From positions 35,129 through 99,128 of the forward strand of contig NZ_QJRF01000077.1 in the NCBI RefSeq assembly GCF_013393345.1: DNA of 64,000 nt, written 5' to 3'. Numbering within the stretch: the first letter of the stretch is position 1; each line of letters opens with the position of its first letter. The notes beneath the pieces are model-generated. The model was not told where the DNA came from. It made no database searches and saw nothing but the letters and a program-made list of their open reading frames with translations. This document shows, in pieces, positions 45,605-54,828 of the stretch. Position numbers and translations under genes: made by a program. The DNA comes from Pseudomonas taiwanensis (GTDB taxonomy: Bacteria > Pseudomonadota > Gammaproteobacteria > Pseudomonadales > Pseudomonadaceae).

Positions 45605-46210
45605 TCAGAGCATGGGTTCCAGCGTCGGCCAGAGGTTGTCCAGCAGCCGTGGCTGGGCCTGCGCGCGAGGGTGAAGGCCATCGGCCTGCATCATTTCAGG
45701 CACGCCCCCGACCCCGTCGAGGAAGAAGGGCACCAGCGGCACCTGTTTTTCCGCTGCCAGGCTGTTATAGACATTGGCGAATGCCGTCGTATAGCGCGCG
45801 CCGTAGTTGGGCGGTAGACGCATACCGAGCAGCAGCACGGAAGCACCCTGCGCCTTGGCGCTGTCGATCATGGCGGCAAGATTCTGTTGCAATTGCGCAG
45901 GTGGCTGACCACGCAGTCCATCGTTGCCGCCAAGCTCTATGATCACCAGCTCCGGCTTGTGCTCGGCCAGGAGCGCCGGCAGCCTGGACAGCCCGCCAGC
46001 ACTGGTGTCACCGCTGATGGAGGCATTCACCACACGCTGTTCGTAGCCCTTTTCCGCAAGGCGTTTTTCCAGCAGCGAGACCCATCCCTGGCTGGATTCC
46101 AGCCCGAAAGCAGCGCTGATACTATCGCCGACGACCAGCACGGTCCCCGCCATGGCCTCCTGCGCCAACAGCAACAGTGACAGGCAGCCGCCCAACAACC
46201 AGGCACGCAT
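45605..46210 (-). CDS. tesA: Multifunctional periplasmic acyl-CoA thioesterase/lysophospholipase TesA
   Basis: A 201-residue SGNH hydrolase: signal peptide ending AMAG, catalytic GDS with Ser30, then LGGNDGL and the late DGLHP block containing Asp/His. TesA hydrolyses acyl-CoA, aryl esters and lysophospholipids in the periplasm. GGAGAATCCA precedes the ATG at 46210; that site overlaps the start of the divergent ABC gene. An ATG four codons upstream (46222) is possible. Confidence 0.93.
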   Translation of the reverse strand: MRAWLLGGCLSLLLLAQEAMAGTVLVVGDSISAAFGLESSQGWVSLLEKRLAEKGYEQRVVNASISGDTSAGGLSRLPALLAEHKPELVIIELGGNDGLRGQPPAQLQQNLAAMIDSAKAQGASVLLLGMRLPPNYGARYTTAFANVYNSLAAEKQVPLVPFFLDGVGGVPEMMQADGLHPRAQAQPRLLDNLWPTLEPML

Positions 46211-46220
46211 TGGATTCTCC

Positions 46221-46904
46221 ATGAGCGCAAGCATTCTCGATGCGCGGAACCTTAGCAAAGTGGTTCCCAGCGCGGAAGGCGAGCTGACCATCCTGCACGA
46301 CCTCTCCTTCGACCTCGGCAAGGGCGACAGTCTGGCCATCGTCGGCAGCTCCGGGTCCGGCAAATCCACCCTCCTCGGCCTGCTCGCCGGGCTCGACCTG
46401 CCCAGCGCCGGCGAGGTGCACCTGGCAGGGCGCGCCCTGTCGAGCCTGGACGAAGACCAGCGGGCCCGGGTGCGCGCCGAGCATGTTGGCTTCGTCTTCC
46501 AGTCATTCCAGTTGCTGGACAACCTCAACGCCCTGGAAAACGTCATGCTGCCGCTGGAACTGGAAGGCAACCGCGATGCGCGCTCACGTGCTCGCCACCT
46601 GCTCGAACGGGTCGGACTGGGTCAGCGCCTCAGCCATTACCCGCGCCAGCTCTCCGGTGGTGAACAGCAACGCGTCGCCATTGCCCGCGCCTTTGCCGCC
46701 GAACCCGATGTGCTGTTCGCCGACGAGCCCACCGGCAACCTCGACAGCCACACCGGCGAGCGCATCAGCGATCTGCTGTTCCAACTCAACCAGGAGCGCG
46801 GCACCACCCTTGTGCTGGTGACGCACGACGAACGCCTCGCGCATCGCTGCCGCCGCCTTATCCGCCTCGAAGGCGGCCGCCTGGTCGAACAGGTGGAGCC
46901 CTGA
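46221..46904 (+). CDS. ABC transporter ATP-binding protein (YbbA-like)
   Basis: A 227-residue LolD/MacB-type ATPase: Walker A GSSGSGKST, signature LSGGEQQRVAIARA, Walker B VLFADEPTGNLD and the switch histidine in VLVTHDE. It pairs with the permease directly downstream, with which it overlaps by one base. The tesA / ybbA-ybbP divergent layout is also that of E. coli. The substrate is unknown; MacB-type systems act as mechanotransmitters rather than channels. Confidence 0.92.
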   Translation: MSASILDARNLSKVVPSAEGELTILHDLSFDLGKGDSLAIVGSSGSGKSTLLGLLAGLDLPSAGEVHLAGRALSSLDEDQRARVRAEHVGFVFQSFQLLDNLNALENVMLPLELEGNRDARSRARHLLERVGLGQRLSHYPRQLSGGEQQRVAIARAFAAEPDVLFADEPTGNLDSHTGERISDLLFQLNQERGTTLVLVTHDERLAHRCRRLIRLEGGRLVEQVEP

Positions 46905-49408
46905 TGCGACGCCTGCCACTCGCTCGCCTGCTGACGATGGCCGCCCGCCAACTGTGGCGCGATGCCCACAGCGGCGAATTGCGGGTGCTGTTCTTCTCCC
47001 TGCTGGTTGCCGTCGCCGCCAGCAGTGCGATCGGCTACTTCAGCGCCCGCCTGAATGGCGCCATGCTGCTGCGTGCCACGGAATTCCTCGGTGCCGATCT
47101 CCTGCTCAGCGGCTCGTCACCGGCCAGCGCCGGTCAAGTCGAAAGCGGCATCCGGCTGGGCCTGAAACATGCCAGCGCGGTGGAATTCTCCAGCGTTATC
47201 GCCACCGACAACGGTATCCAGCTCTCCAGCGTCAAGGCCGCCGACGCAGCCTATCCGCTGCGCGGCGAATTGAAGAGCGCCGCACAGCCCTATGGCGAGG
47301 AAACCACCGGTAGCGGCCCGAAAGCGGGCGAAGCCTGGGCAGAAGCGAGGCTGTTCGCAACGCTGAACCTCAAGCCCGGCGACAGTATCGATGTCGGGCA
47401 GAAAACCCTGCGCCTGACGCGCGTGCTCACCTATGAACCCGACCGTGCAGGTGACTTCTACAGTCTTACCCCACGGGTACTGATCAGCCTGGATGACCTC
47501 GATGCCACCGGCATCGTGCAACCCGGCAGCCGGGTGCGTTACCGGGAACTGTGGAGGGGTTCGAATGAAGCGCTGGCGCAATACCGGATGGAGGTTGAAC
47601 CCGGCCTGGCAGCGCACCAGCGCCTGGAAGATGCCAGGCAAGGCAACCGCCAGATCGGTGGCGCCCTTGGTCGCGCCGAGCGCTACCTGAACCTCGCCAG
47701 CCTCGCCGCCGTATTGCTCGCCGGTGTCGCCGTGGCGCTGTCTGCGGCCCGATTCGCCGCACGTCGTTACGACGCCAGCGCCCTGCTGCGTTGCCTTGGC
47801 CTGTCCCGCCGCGAAGCCCTCCTTCTATTTGGTCTGCAGCTGGCTCTGCTGGGGTTGCTTGCCAGTGCACTGGGCGCCCTGCTCGGCTGGCTGGCGCAGG
47901 TCGTGCTGTTCGAATTGCTGGGCGGACTCCTGCCTGCAGTAATTCCTGACGGCGGCCTGGTACCCGCGTTGGCCGGGATCGCCACCGGCCTGCTCGCCCT
48001 GGCCGGTTTCGCCCTGCCGCCGCTGGCCGCGCTAGGCCGGGTGCCACCCTTGCGCGTCCTGCGCCGCGATCTGCTACCGCTGCCACCAAGTGCCTGGCTT
48101 ATATATGGAGCGGCATTGCTGGCCCTCGGCCTGATCATGTGGCGACTGAGCCTGGACCTGAAATTGACGCTCGCCCTGCTCGGTGGCGGCCTGATCGCGG
48201 CCCTGCTGCTGGGCGGCCTGCTGCTGGCCGGATTGAAGGGACTGCGCAAGGCCCTGGCCAACGCCACCCTGCCCTGGCGACTCGGCCTTGGCCAACTGCT
48301 GCGCCACCCATTGGCGGCAGCCGGCCAGTCCCTCGCCTTTGGCCTGATTCTGCTGGCCATGGCGCTGATCGCATTGCTTCGGGGCGAACTGCTGGACACC
48401 TGGCAGAACCAGCTACCCGAGAACGCGCCCAACCATTTCGCCCTGAACGTGCTGCCGGCGGAGAAAGACGCCTTCGCCAGCCGCCTCGCCAGCCTGTCGC
48501 CACATCCTTCGCCGCTTTATCCGGTAGTGCCCGGCCGGCTCACGGCCATTAACGGAGAAGCGGTACGCCAACTGGTGAGCAAGGACTCCCAGGGCGAACG
48601 CGCCGTGCAGCGCGACCTCAGCCTGACCTGGTCCGCCGAGCTCCCCGGCGATAATCGCCTGGTAGCCGGGCACTGGTGGAGCGACCTGGACAAATCCGCC
48701 CTGCCGGGCGTTTCGGTCGAATCCAAACTTGCCGAAAGCCTTGGCCTCAAGCTGGGCGACAAGCTCAGCTTCAGCGTCGGTGGCCTGCAACGCGACGCCG
48801 AAGTGACCAGCCTGCGCGAGGTGGATTGGGACAACTTCCAGCCGAACTTCTACATGATCTTCGCGCCGGACACCCTGTCCGACCTTCCCGTCACCTATCT
48901 CACCAGCTTCTATCTGCCGCCACGCCATGACCGCGATCTGGTGGAACTGTCCCGTGCCTTCCCGGCGGTGACCCTGCTGCAGGTGGAAGCCATCCTCGCG
49001 CAGCTGCGCAGCATCCTCGCCCAGGTCACCCTGGCAGTGGAGTTCGTGCTGCTTTTCGTCCTCGCGGCCGGTATGGCCGTACTGTTCGCCGGGCTGCAAT
49101 CCACGCTGGACGAGCGCATCCGCCAAGGCGCCCTACTGCGCGCCTTGGGCGCCGAGCGCCAGTTGCTGCTGAAAGCCCGTCGTGCGGAGTTCGCCCTGCT
49201 CGGCGCCTGCAGCGGCCTGCTCGCTGCACTGGGCTGCGAACTGGTCAGCGCCCTGCTCTATCGCTTCGCCTTCGACCTGGATTGGCAACCCCATCCCTGG
49301 CTGCTCCTGCTGCCATTGCTAGGTGCCCTGCTCGTGGGTTCGGCAGGCGTGATGGGGACGCGTCGCGCGCTCAACGCCAGCCCACTGACGGTCCTGCGCG
49401 AAGCTTGA
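46904..49408 (+). CDS. FtsX-like ABC transporter permease (YbbP-like)
   Basis: An 834-residue permease with ten predicted membrane helices: one near residue 30, then a group at about 260-530 and a C-terminal group at about 700-830, with two large periplasmic domains. This is the YbbP layout (two FtsX domains), larger than LolC or MacB. It works with the ATPase upstream; a function in the envelope (lipid or lipoprotein-related) is inferred from family only. Confidence 0.92.
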   Translation: MRRLPLARLLTMAARQLWRDAHSGELRVLFFSLLVAVAASSAIGYFSARLNGAMLLRATEFLGADLLLSGSSPASAGQVESGIRLGLKHASAVEFSSVIATDNGIQLSSVKAADAAYPLRGELKSAAQPYGEETTGSGPKAGEAWAEARLFATLNLKPGDSIDVGQKTLRLTRVLTYEPDRAGDFYSLTPRVLISLDDLDATGIVQPGSRVRYRELWRGSNEALAQYRMEVEPGLAAHQRLEDARQGNRQIGGALGRAERYLNLASLAAVLLAGVAVALSAARFAARRYDASALLRCLGLSRREALLLFGLQLALLGLLASALGALLGWLAQVVLFELLGGLLPAVIPDGGLVPALAGIATGLLALAGFALPPLAALGRVPPLRVLRRDLLPLPPSAWLIYGAALLALGLIMWRLSLDLKLTLALLGGGLIAALLLGGLLLAGLKGLRKALANATLPWRLGLGQLLRHPLAAAGQSLAFGLILLAMALIALLRGELLDTWQNQLPENAPNHFALNVLPAEKDAFASRLASLSPHPSPLYPVVPGRLTAINGEAVRQLVSKDSQGERAVQRDLSLTWSAELPGDNRLVAGHWWSDLDKSALPGVSVESKLAESLGLKLGDKLSFSVGGLQRDAEVTSLREVDWDNFQPNFYMIFAPDTLSDLPVTYLTSFYLPPRHDRDLVELSRAFPAVTLLQVEAILAQLRSILAQVTLAVEFVLLFVLAAGMAVLFAGLQSTLDERIRQGALLRALGAERQLLLKARRAEFALLGACSGLLAALGCELVSALLYRFAFDLDWQPHPWLLLLPLLGALLVGSAGVMGTRRALNASPLTVLREA

Positions 49409-49442
49409 TAGGCTTCGCCTTCCAGAACCCCGCAGGACCGCC

Positions 49443-49610
49443 ATGAGCCGTTATCGCCCGCCCCGCACCGCCGGAACCCCTCTGATCACCCCGGAAGGCG
49501 AGGCCCGACTGCGCGCCGAGCTTCATGAGCTTTGGCACGTACGCCGCCCCAAGGTCACGCAAGCCGTGAGTGAAGCGGCTGCCCAGGGCGACCGCTCCGA
49601 GAACGCCGAA
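49443..49610 (+). pseudogene. greB: Truncated resident greB, 56 codons left
   Basis: The opening [20 protein letters not shown] and the coiled-coil tip QGDRSENAE (Asp50, Glu53 aligned with the catalytic acids) are a normal GreB N-terminus. After codon 56 the reading becomes NELCPQGTY and stops at 49640, where the family expects YTYGKK and a further 100 or so residues. The RNA-polymerase-binding C-terminal domain is missing and I do not find it elsewhere in the window. The break at about 49611 marks the left edge of foreign DNA. Confidence 0.88.
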
Positions 49611-49701
49611 AATGAGTTGTGCCCCCAGGGCACATACTAAAAAGCGAAAAATTATTAATAATCAATATATTACAAATAGTACGCATACCAGAATCTTCGT
49701 A
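49611..49701. other. AT-rich left junction of the accessory insert
   Basis: Base composition falls sharply here: TTATTAATAATC and ATATATTAC-like runs replace GC-rich coding sequence. A small TGTGCCC...GGGCACA palindrome (49618-49635) sits next to the break and may be part of an attachment or element end. No integrase gene is seen in the window. Confidence 0.5.
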
Positions 49702-50175
49702 CTATTTCTCGTATTCGATGACGTTGATCCACCAGCAGGCTTCGCCGTGGGGCGTGCGCACGATGGCCTCATCACCCACTTCCTTCTTGAGAAGCGCCCT
49801 CGCCATTGGCGAGTCGATTGAGATGTAGTCCTTGCGACCGTAGATCTCGTCATAACCGACGATGCGGAACCGCTTCACCTCCCCCTCTTCATTTTCGATC
49901 TCCACCCAAGCGCCAAAAAAGACACGGCCTTCCTGCTCAGGGGCGTACTCGACGACCCGCATGTCTTCCAAGCGCTTGCGCAGGTAGCGAACACGGCGAT
50001 CTATCTCTCGCAGCAGCTTCTTGTTGTACTGGTAGTCCGCATTCTCACTGCGATCCCCAAGGGAGGCGGCCCAAGCCACCTTTTGGGTGATTTCCGGGCG
50101 ATAGACCCTCCACAGGTGATCCAACTCCCCTTTTAATGCTTCATGGCCTTGCTTCGTGATCAGATTCGTACTCAA
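49702..50175 (-). CDS. greB: Transcription elongation factor GreB, insert-borne
   Basis: A 157-residue complete GreB much closer to the enterobacterial form (LITKQGHEALKGELDHLW, SLGDRSENADYQYNKK, ISIDSPMARALLKKEVGD) than the truncated resident copy. Catalytic tip residues Asp41 and Glu44 are present and the C-terminal FKBP-like domain is intact. The start is a TTG at 50175, set by CACAGGAGCGTTCG and by family alignment. GreB rescues backtracked RNA polymerase by stimulating transcript cleavage. It may replace the gene it helped to destroy. Confidence 0.92.
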   Translation of the reverse strand: MSTNLITKQGHEALKGELDHLWRVYRPEITQKVAWAASLGDRSENADYQYNKKLLREIDRRVRYLRKRLEDMRVVEYAPEQEGRVFFGAWVEIENEEGEVKRFRIVGYDEIYGRKDYISIDSPMARALLKKEVGDEAIVRTPHGEACWWINVIEYEK

Positions 50176-50325
50176 ACGAACGCTCCTGTGACTGTTACCT
50201 ACTGACGCCACACCACTCTCTCCGGGCGGTTCTGAAGGAACACTGACGACAGGCCACCGATCGGCCAGCGCTCTCAGCCGCCCGGGCGATTTAGGTATGC
50301 CTCAACGTCAGCGCCCGACTGAAAT

Positions 50326-50613
50326 CTAGATACCCTCTACGCCCAGAGCCCTCAGGTCGCGCTTCAGGATGATCAGAAGGTCGTCGACTGGCATGCAGTC
50401 CTTAATCAAATAGCTGGCAGCCAAAAGGCTAACGGGGTGGATCTGCAGCGACCTGCTAAGGTCATCCAACTTTTCTAAAGTCGGTGATTGAAGCCCCCGC
50501 TCAAGGGCACTCAAGTAAGTTCTGCCGCTTACTTCTGAGAAATCTTCCTGGGTCTTGCCTGCAACCTTCCTCGCCTGCCGGAGGATGAGCCCGAATGCTG
50601 TGTTCAGTTCCAT
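50326..50613 (-). CDS. XRE-family helix-turn-helix regulator
   Basis: A 95-residue protein beginning MELNTAFGLILRQARKVAGKTQEDFSE, with a Cro/CI-type helix-turn-helix (about residues 8-62: SGRTYLSALERGLQSPTLEKL) and a short C-terminal dimerisation-like tail. It is divergent from the 145-residue unknown gene and its ATG lies 86 bases from that gene, with a perfect palindrome between; it probably represses one or both. Confidence 0.85.
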   Translation of the reverse strand: MELNTAFGLILRQARKVAGKTQEDFSEVSGRTYLSALERGLQSPTLEKLDDLSRSLQIHPVSLLAASYLIKDCMPVDDLLIILKRDLRALGVEGI

Positions 50614-50641
50614 TTGCCATATCCGCAAAAGGAACGATAAA

Positions 50642-50651
50642 GCGCTAGCGC
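50642..50651. promoter_or_regulatory. Candidate operator palindrome between XRE gene and divergent gene
   Basis: GCGCTAGCGC is a perfect 10-base palindrome flanked by TAAAG and CTTTA in inverted order (50637-50660), in the 86-base divergent region. TATGAT at 50671-50676 is a possible -10 element for the rightward gene. Confidence 0.5.
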
Positions 50652-50699
50652 ACACTTTAAGGCTACACGTTATGATGTGCATTTTAGGAGGAAGCCGAC

Positions 50700-51137
50700 A
50701 TGTTCATGACCTTCGAGCACGCAGAGATCCCCGTCGGCGCCCTCATCAAAGGCGGCCATTCCTGGCGATACGTCGAGTACCTCACGTCCTTTCCGTATTT
50801 CCATGTGGATGCACTCGATCGAGAAGAGGATTCGACCCGTCCCACTGTTTTGCTCATCTACAGCGTGTGTGATCTTCTCGAATTGGCAGCGGCCGGCCCC
50901 CATGGCTGGGACCTCAGGGAGGTTCAGTTGGTCAGCCCCGGACACATAAACGGTACCGGTCATTGGAAAATGGACGCTCTCGAGGCAATCTCAGTGTCAG
51001 ACCACGGCAAGCGGAAATGCTATGCCTACCACCTCGAATCGGGTGTTACGTACTACGAGAATGCCTATTCGGCGGGAGTTCCACGGGAGCAATGGCGAAC
51101 CGTCTATCCAGCCGTGGCTGACAACAAACTGGGCTAA
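50700..51137 (+). CDS. Hypothetical protein, 145 residues
   Basis: I do not recognise this protein. It starts after an excellent TTTTAGGAGGAAGCCGAC ribosome site and reads through a compact, soluble-looking sequence rich in His, Tyr and Trp, with an N-terminal strand-like part (ALIKGGHSWRYVEYLTS) and no membrane segment, signal peptide or repeat. Divergent from the XRE regulator. A regulated accessory function is plausible; no toxin or antitoxin fold is evident. Confidence 0.7.
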   Translation: MFMTFEHAEIPVGALIKGGHSWRYVEYLTSFPYFHVDALDREEDSTRPTVLLIYSVCDLLELAAAGPHGWDLREVQLVSPGHINGTGHWKMDALEAISVSDHGKRKCYAYHLESGVTYYENAYSAGVPREQWRTVYPAVADNKLG

Positions 51138-51184
51138 ATAGCCCGTTGGTGATAGAGACCGTAGCACCAGGAGGAGTTGCGCCC

Positions 51185-51344
51185 ATGACCGTCCCTTATG
51201 AGCGCACACGTGCCGTGATCCACGGCCCATCGATTTCTTGAGAACCTCGCCCGAGGCACAGGCCAAAGTGAGGAAATGCGGAGGGAAGCTACGGATCCGC
51301 TGCGCCATATCCTGCGTGAAGGACGCATAGAAGACGAGCTGTAG
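51185..51344 (+). pseudogene. Frameshifted, shortened BPSL0761-family gene
   Basis: ATGACCGTCCCTTATGAGCG starts like the intact copy at 51597 (MT-x-PxERTRAV), then a frame change near 51215-51220 brings a stop (PSIS). In the shifted frame the text continues AHRFLENLARGTGQSEEMRREA, PLRHI, LREGRIEDEL and then TAG, matching the family but lacking about ten central residues. An old degenerate paralogue. Confidence 0.75.
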
Positions 51345-51596
51345 GCCAAAAACGGCGGCGATGACCCGTTTTTTTGTTCCATGCCTATCTGATCCGATCC
51401 GCCATGGCGCATCAAGGACGTTGTTCGATCAAGCATTGGTGCATTTGCCAGAGGCGTGTTGACGGCGCTGGATCAGCCAAATAACATCCGTTTAGACCAT
51501 AACCCCCACGCCTCGGGCGGGATGTTTCCCGCACTGCGCACCAGGGGGTTTGTTTTTTGGCTGATGAAAAACGAATCGTTAAGAGGAGGTTGTCAC

Positions 51597-51905
51597 ATGA
51601 CGATGCCTCATGAGCGAACCCGCGCAGTCATACAAACCCACGAGTTCTTGAAGCAGTTAGAACGGGACTTGTCGGTAAGCGAAGAAATGCGCGGCATGGC
51701 TAACCAGTTGCTGCGGCATTACCCCACTCGCGCTGAAGTGCTTTTGCAAGGACTGATCGAGGAAAAGCTCCCAGCAACGCTTGGTATCTCCCCATTTTTT
51801 GCTTCAACCCCCACTTACCGCCCCACTAGCTGCCCTTCGGATGGCCACTTGTGGGGTAGGCTCTGCAGCAAATTGGCAGCCATCCTACTGGACTGTCAAA
51901 AATGA
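51597..51905 (+). CDS. BPSL0761-family protein
   Basis: A 102-residue protein opening MTMPHERTRAVIQTHEFLKQL with LLRHYPTRAEVL in the middle, the pattern of the BPSL0761 family of small proteins found on Burkholderia/Pseudomonas accessory islands. The function is unknown. AGGAGGTTGTCAC is a strong ribosome site. The last 35 residues (after FFAST) look unlike the conserved part and may be a new 3' end. Two broken copies lie on either side (51185 and 55084). Confidence 0.75.
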   Translation: MTMPHERTRAVIQTHEFLKQLERDLSVSEEMRGMANQLLRHYPTRAEVLLQGLIEEKLPATLGISPFFASTPTYRPTSCPSDGHLWGRLCSKLAAILLDCQK

Positions 51906-52041
51906 CTGACCTCATAACGCCCACTGGCGGCCTAATGCCGGTAGGAGGGATCGCACCTCCCGAGGTGTTCCATGTCGCCGCAACGCGGAGCAGGGGCTAA
52001 GCTCCGACAATCTGACCGGGTTGGAGGCGCTGGTAGGGTCT

Positions 52042-52849
52042 ATGGACCGCTTAGACTTGCTGAGGTCAGTCACGGAACTGGTGCTTTCGGCTGGAAAACT
52101 ATTGATTGCAGAGTGGGCCCGCCAAGGCGGGCCGAGAGGTCATGGCGATAAGGCAGAAGTCGACGCCGAAATCGAAGCAGAGCTGCGTCGAGGCCTTCTG
52201 GCACTTCTGGATTGCGACTTCTGGGGCGAGGAAACCGGGAGTCGCCTCACCGATCACAAGTACTGCTGGGTCGTCGATCCCAATGACGGCACCAGTGACT
52301 TCCTGTTGAGCAGAAAAGGCTCAGCTGTCTCAGTCGGTCTTTTACGCAACGCTATCCCCATTCTGGGCGTGGTCTACGCACCGGTCACCCCCCGCCCTTG
52401 GCCCCGACTGCATCTCCTGGGCAGAGGGGCTTGGCGGTGTCATTCGAAACGGCCAAATAAGACAGGCCCGACTGGATCAGCTCGATTTAAGCCCTGGCAG
52501 CCAAGTGCTGGTGAGCACCGCCGCTGCCAAAAGGCCAGAACTCAATGCTGAACTCTGTGCACCTGCCGAATTCATTCCAATGCCGAGCATCGCCTACCGC
52601 CTTGCCCGTGTAGCCGCGGGCGACGCGGTCGCAGGCGCGTCCCTTGTCCCGGTGTCGGCACATGATGTCGTTGGAGCTCATGCGTTGCTGATCGGAGCTC
52701 GCGGCGCGTTGCTCGACCAGGATGGACTTCCCATCACGTACGAATCTGAGACACGGATGGCGAGGGCATCCTCAAGGTGCTTTGGCGGTGCCCTAAAGGC
52801 ATGTCGGGAGCTCGCCCGGAGAGACTGGGACAGGCTGTTCACTTTGTGA
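52042..52849 (+). pseudogene. CysQ / inositol-monophosphatase-like gene with a frameshift
   Basis: The first frame encodes WVVDPNDGTSDFL, the metal-binding motif of the FIG superfamily, with FWGEETG before it: a 3'(2'),5'-bisphosphate nucleotidase-like protein. At about 52388-52411 the frame shifts by one base: the second frame picks up with PDCISWAEGLGG and continues to a normal C-terminal domain (YRLARVAAGDA, SAHDVVGAHAL) ending at 52849. The shift lies near a run of six C residues. Either a pseudogene, a slippage-controlled gene, or a sequence error. Confidence 0.8.
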
Positions 52850-53148
52850 GGCCCCTCATCACCAGCGACCTCGCTCCGCGCCTCTTGCTTTGTTAGCTCC
52901 CGGTCAGCAGCTGTCAACTCGTTGTTTTCTGGAAATCGGTTATCAGCTTCCGATCAGGGCAGAGAATGTGAAATTAAATGTGAAGTTAAATTCCGGTTGG
53001 GCGCCCGAAAGGCTCGCGACAGAGCCGTCCCTTAATCTAGTGAAATGTGACGAACGACTGACAACTCAGTCAGTGGCTGATGGGTGGCTTTCAGCGATAC
53101 CAGCAGCCCCTCCTGACCGTTAGCTATTGTTTGCCACCGACTGCATTC
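52850..53148. other. AT-rich spacer left of the insertion sequence
   Basis: No gene is seen. It holds a tandem 12-base repeat AATGTGAAATTA / AATGTGAAGTTA at 52965-52988 and an ATCGG...CCGAT inverted pair near 52936. The far right end runs into the left inverted repeat of the IS. Confidence 0.5.
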
Positions 53149-54828
53149 GGCCCAGACCGTGTAAAAACATTGGCATCGACCTTGCTGAGATTTGATGGAG
53201 TCAAACTCAGCAGGGCTAGCCATGAAGCGTTTCATCCAGGGAGAACATCGAGGCCAAAGCACACTGCTGCCCGAGAGCCTGGATGACTACGTCGCGGACA
53301 CCAATCCGGTGCGGGTGGTCGATGTGTTCGTCGATGAACTCGACCTCGGCCGACTCGGTTTTGACGGGGTTGTCCCCGCAGAAACCGGTCGGCCTGCCTA
53401 CCATCCTGCCGTCCTGCTGAAGATCTACATCTACGGCTACCTCAACCGCATCCAGTCCAGTCGCCGCCTCGAGCGCGAGGCACAACGCAACGTCGAGCTG
53501 ATGTGGCTGACCGGGCGCCTGATGCCGGACTTCAAGACCATCGCCAACTTCCGCAAGGACAACGGCAAAGCCATTCGCGGTGTCTGCCGACAGTTCGTTG
53601 TGCTGTGCCAGCAGCTCGGTCTGTTCGCCGAGGCGCTGGTGGCCATCGACGGCAGCAAGTTCAAGGCGGTCAACAATCGTGACCGCAACTTCACCAGCGC
53701 CAAGCTGCAACGGCGGATGGAGGAAATCGAATCCAGCATCAGCCGCTACCTAACCGCCCTGGACACTGCCGATCGGCAGGAGCCGACGGTGGCGCAGGCC
53801 AAGGCCGAACGCCTGCACAACAAGATCGCGGCGCTGAAAGCCAAGATGCAGGAACTCCAGGCCATCGAGACCCAGCTTGAGGCCACCCCAGACAAGCAGA
53901 TCTCCCTGACCGATCCCGATGCCCGTACGATGAAGACGCGCGGCAGCGGAATAGTTGGCTACAACGTGCAGGCGGCAGTCGATACGAAGCATCACCTGAT
54001 CGTGACGCACGCAGTCACCAACGACGGCGTCGACCGCGACCAACTGAGTGCCATGGCCACGCAGGCGCGGGAAGCCATGGGCGTCGAGGAACTCTCAGTG
54101 GTCGCCGACCGGGGCTATTTCAAGAGCGAGGAAATCCTCGCTTGCCACGAAGCTGGCATCACCGCTTTCGTGCCCAAGACGCTGACGTCGGGAGCAACAG
54201 CGGCCGGCCGCTTTGGCAAAGGTGATTTCATCTATGACGGAGCCAAGAACGAGTACCGCTGCCCGGCAGGGCAAAGCCTGACCTGGCGCTACTCAAGCGT
54301 CGAGAAAGGGCTGAAGATGCACCGTTACTGGAGTTCGAGCTGCCAAGGGTGTGCGTTGAAGGAGCACTGCACACCCAGTTCAGAGCGTCGGGTGAGTCGC
54401 TGGGAACATGAGTCAGTGCTCGACGCGATGCAGTCCCGCCTGGATCAGGCACCGGAGATGATGCGCATCCGCCGCCAGACGGTGGAGCACCCGTTCGGCA
54501 CGTTGAAGGCCTGGATGGGCGCCACTCATTTCCTCACCAAGACGCTCGACCGGGTGAGCACGGAAATGAGCCTGCATGTGCTCGCCTACAACTTCAAACG
54601 GGTGCTGAACCTGCTGGGCAATAGTGCGCTGATGGCGGCGATGAAGGCCTGAAACCCCTTTGGGCGGCCCGCTGAACTCGTCGCTCAGCATCGCGGAAGC
54701 GACAATTGCACCGAATCAGCCAAATGCCTCGGATCGACACGCCAGGCGCCCACAAGGCCGCTGGGCGCCGCTAAAACCATCCAAATCCAGCTATCCATCA
54801 CCCGCTTCGTTTTGACACGGCCTGGGCC
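53149..54828 (+). mobile_element. IS1182-family insertion sequence
   Basis: The transposase gene is bracketed by inverted ends: GGCCCAGACCGTGTAAAAAC (53149-53168) and GTTTTGACACGGCCTGGGCC (54809-54828), which match at 18 of 20 positions. Outer flanks also show weaker similarity, so the true ends may lie a few bases outside these limits. No target duplication could be fixed by reading. Confidence 0.75.
53222..54652 (+). CDS. IS1182-family transposase
   Basis: A 476-residue DDE transposase with the IS1182 opening (FIQGEHRGQSTLLPESLDDYV), AIDGSKFKAVN for the first Asp, VADRGYFKSEE for the second, and the C-terminal RRQTVEHPFGTLKAWMG containing the Glu. The N-terminal InsF-like helical domain, a central coiled coil and a CxxC zinc-like patch (SCQGCALKEHC) are intact. 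The element should be active if its ends are. Confidence 0.93.
   Translation: MKRFIQGEHRGQSTLLPESLDDYVADTNPVRVVDVFVDELDLGRLGFDGVVPAETGRPAYHPAVLLKIYIYGYLNRIQSSRRLEREAQRNVELMWLTGRLMPDFKTIANFRKDNGKAIRGVCRQFVVLCQQLGLFAEALVAIDGSKFKAVNNRDRNFTSAKLQRRMEEIESSISRYLTALDTADRQEPTVAQAKAERLHNKIAALKAKMQELQAIETQLEATPDKQISLTDPDARTMKTRGSGIVGYNVQAAVDTKHHLIVTHAVTNDGVDRDQLSAMATQAREAMGVEELSVVADRGYFKSEEILACHEAGITAFVPKTLTSGATAAGRFGKGDFIYDGAKNEYRCPAGQSLTWRYSSVEKGLKMHRYWSSSCQGCALKEHCTPSSERRVSRWEHESVLDAMQSRLDQAPEMMRIRRQTVEHPFGTLKAWMGATHFLTKTLDRVSTEMSLHVLAYNFKRVLNLLGNSALMAAMKA

Noticed and set aside
49443-49640. Functional 65-residue small protein
   Set aside because: It is the cut N-terminus of GreB followed by nine unrelated codons; the polymerase-binding domain is lost.
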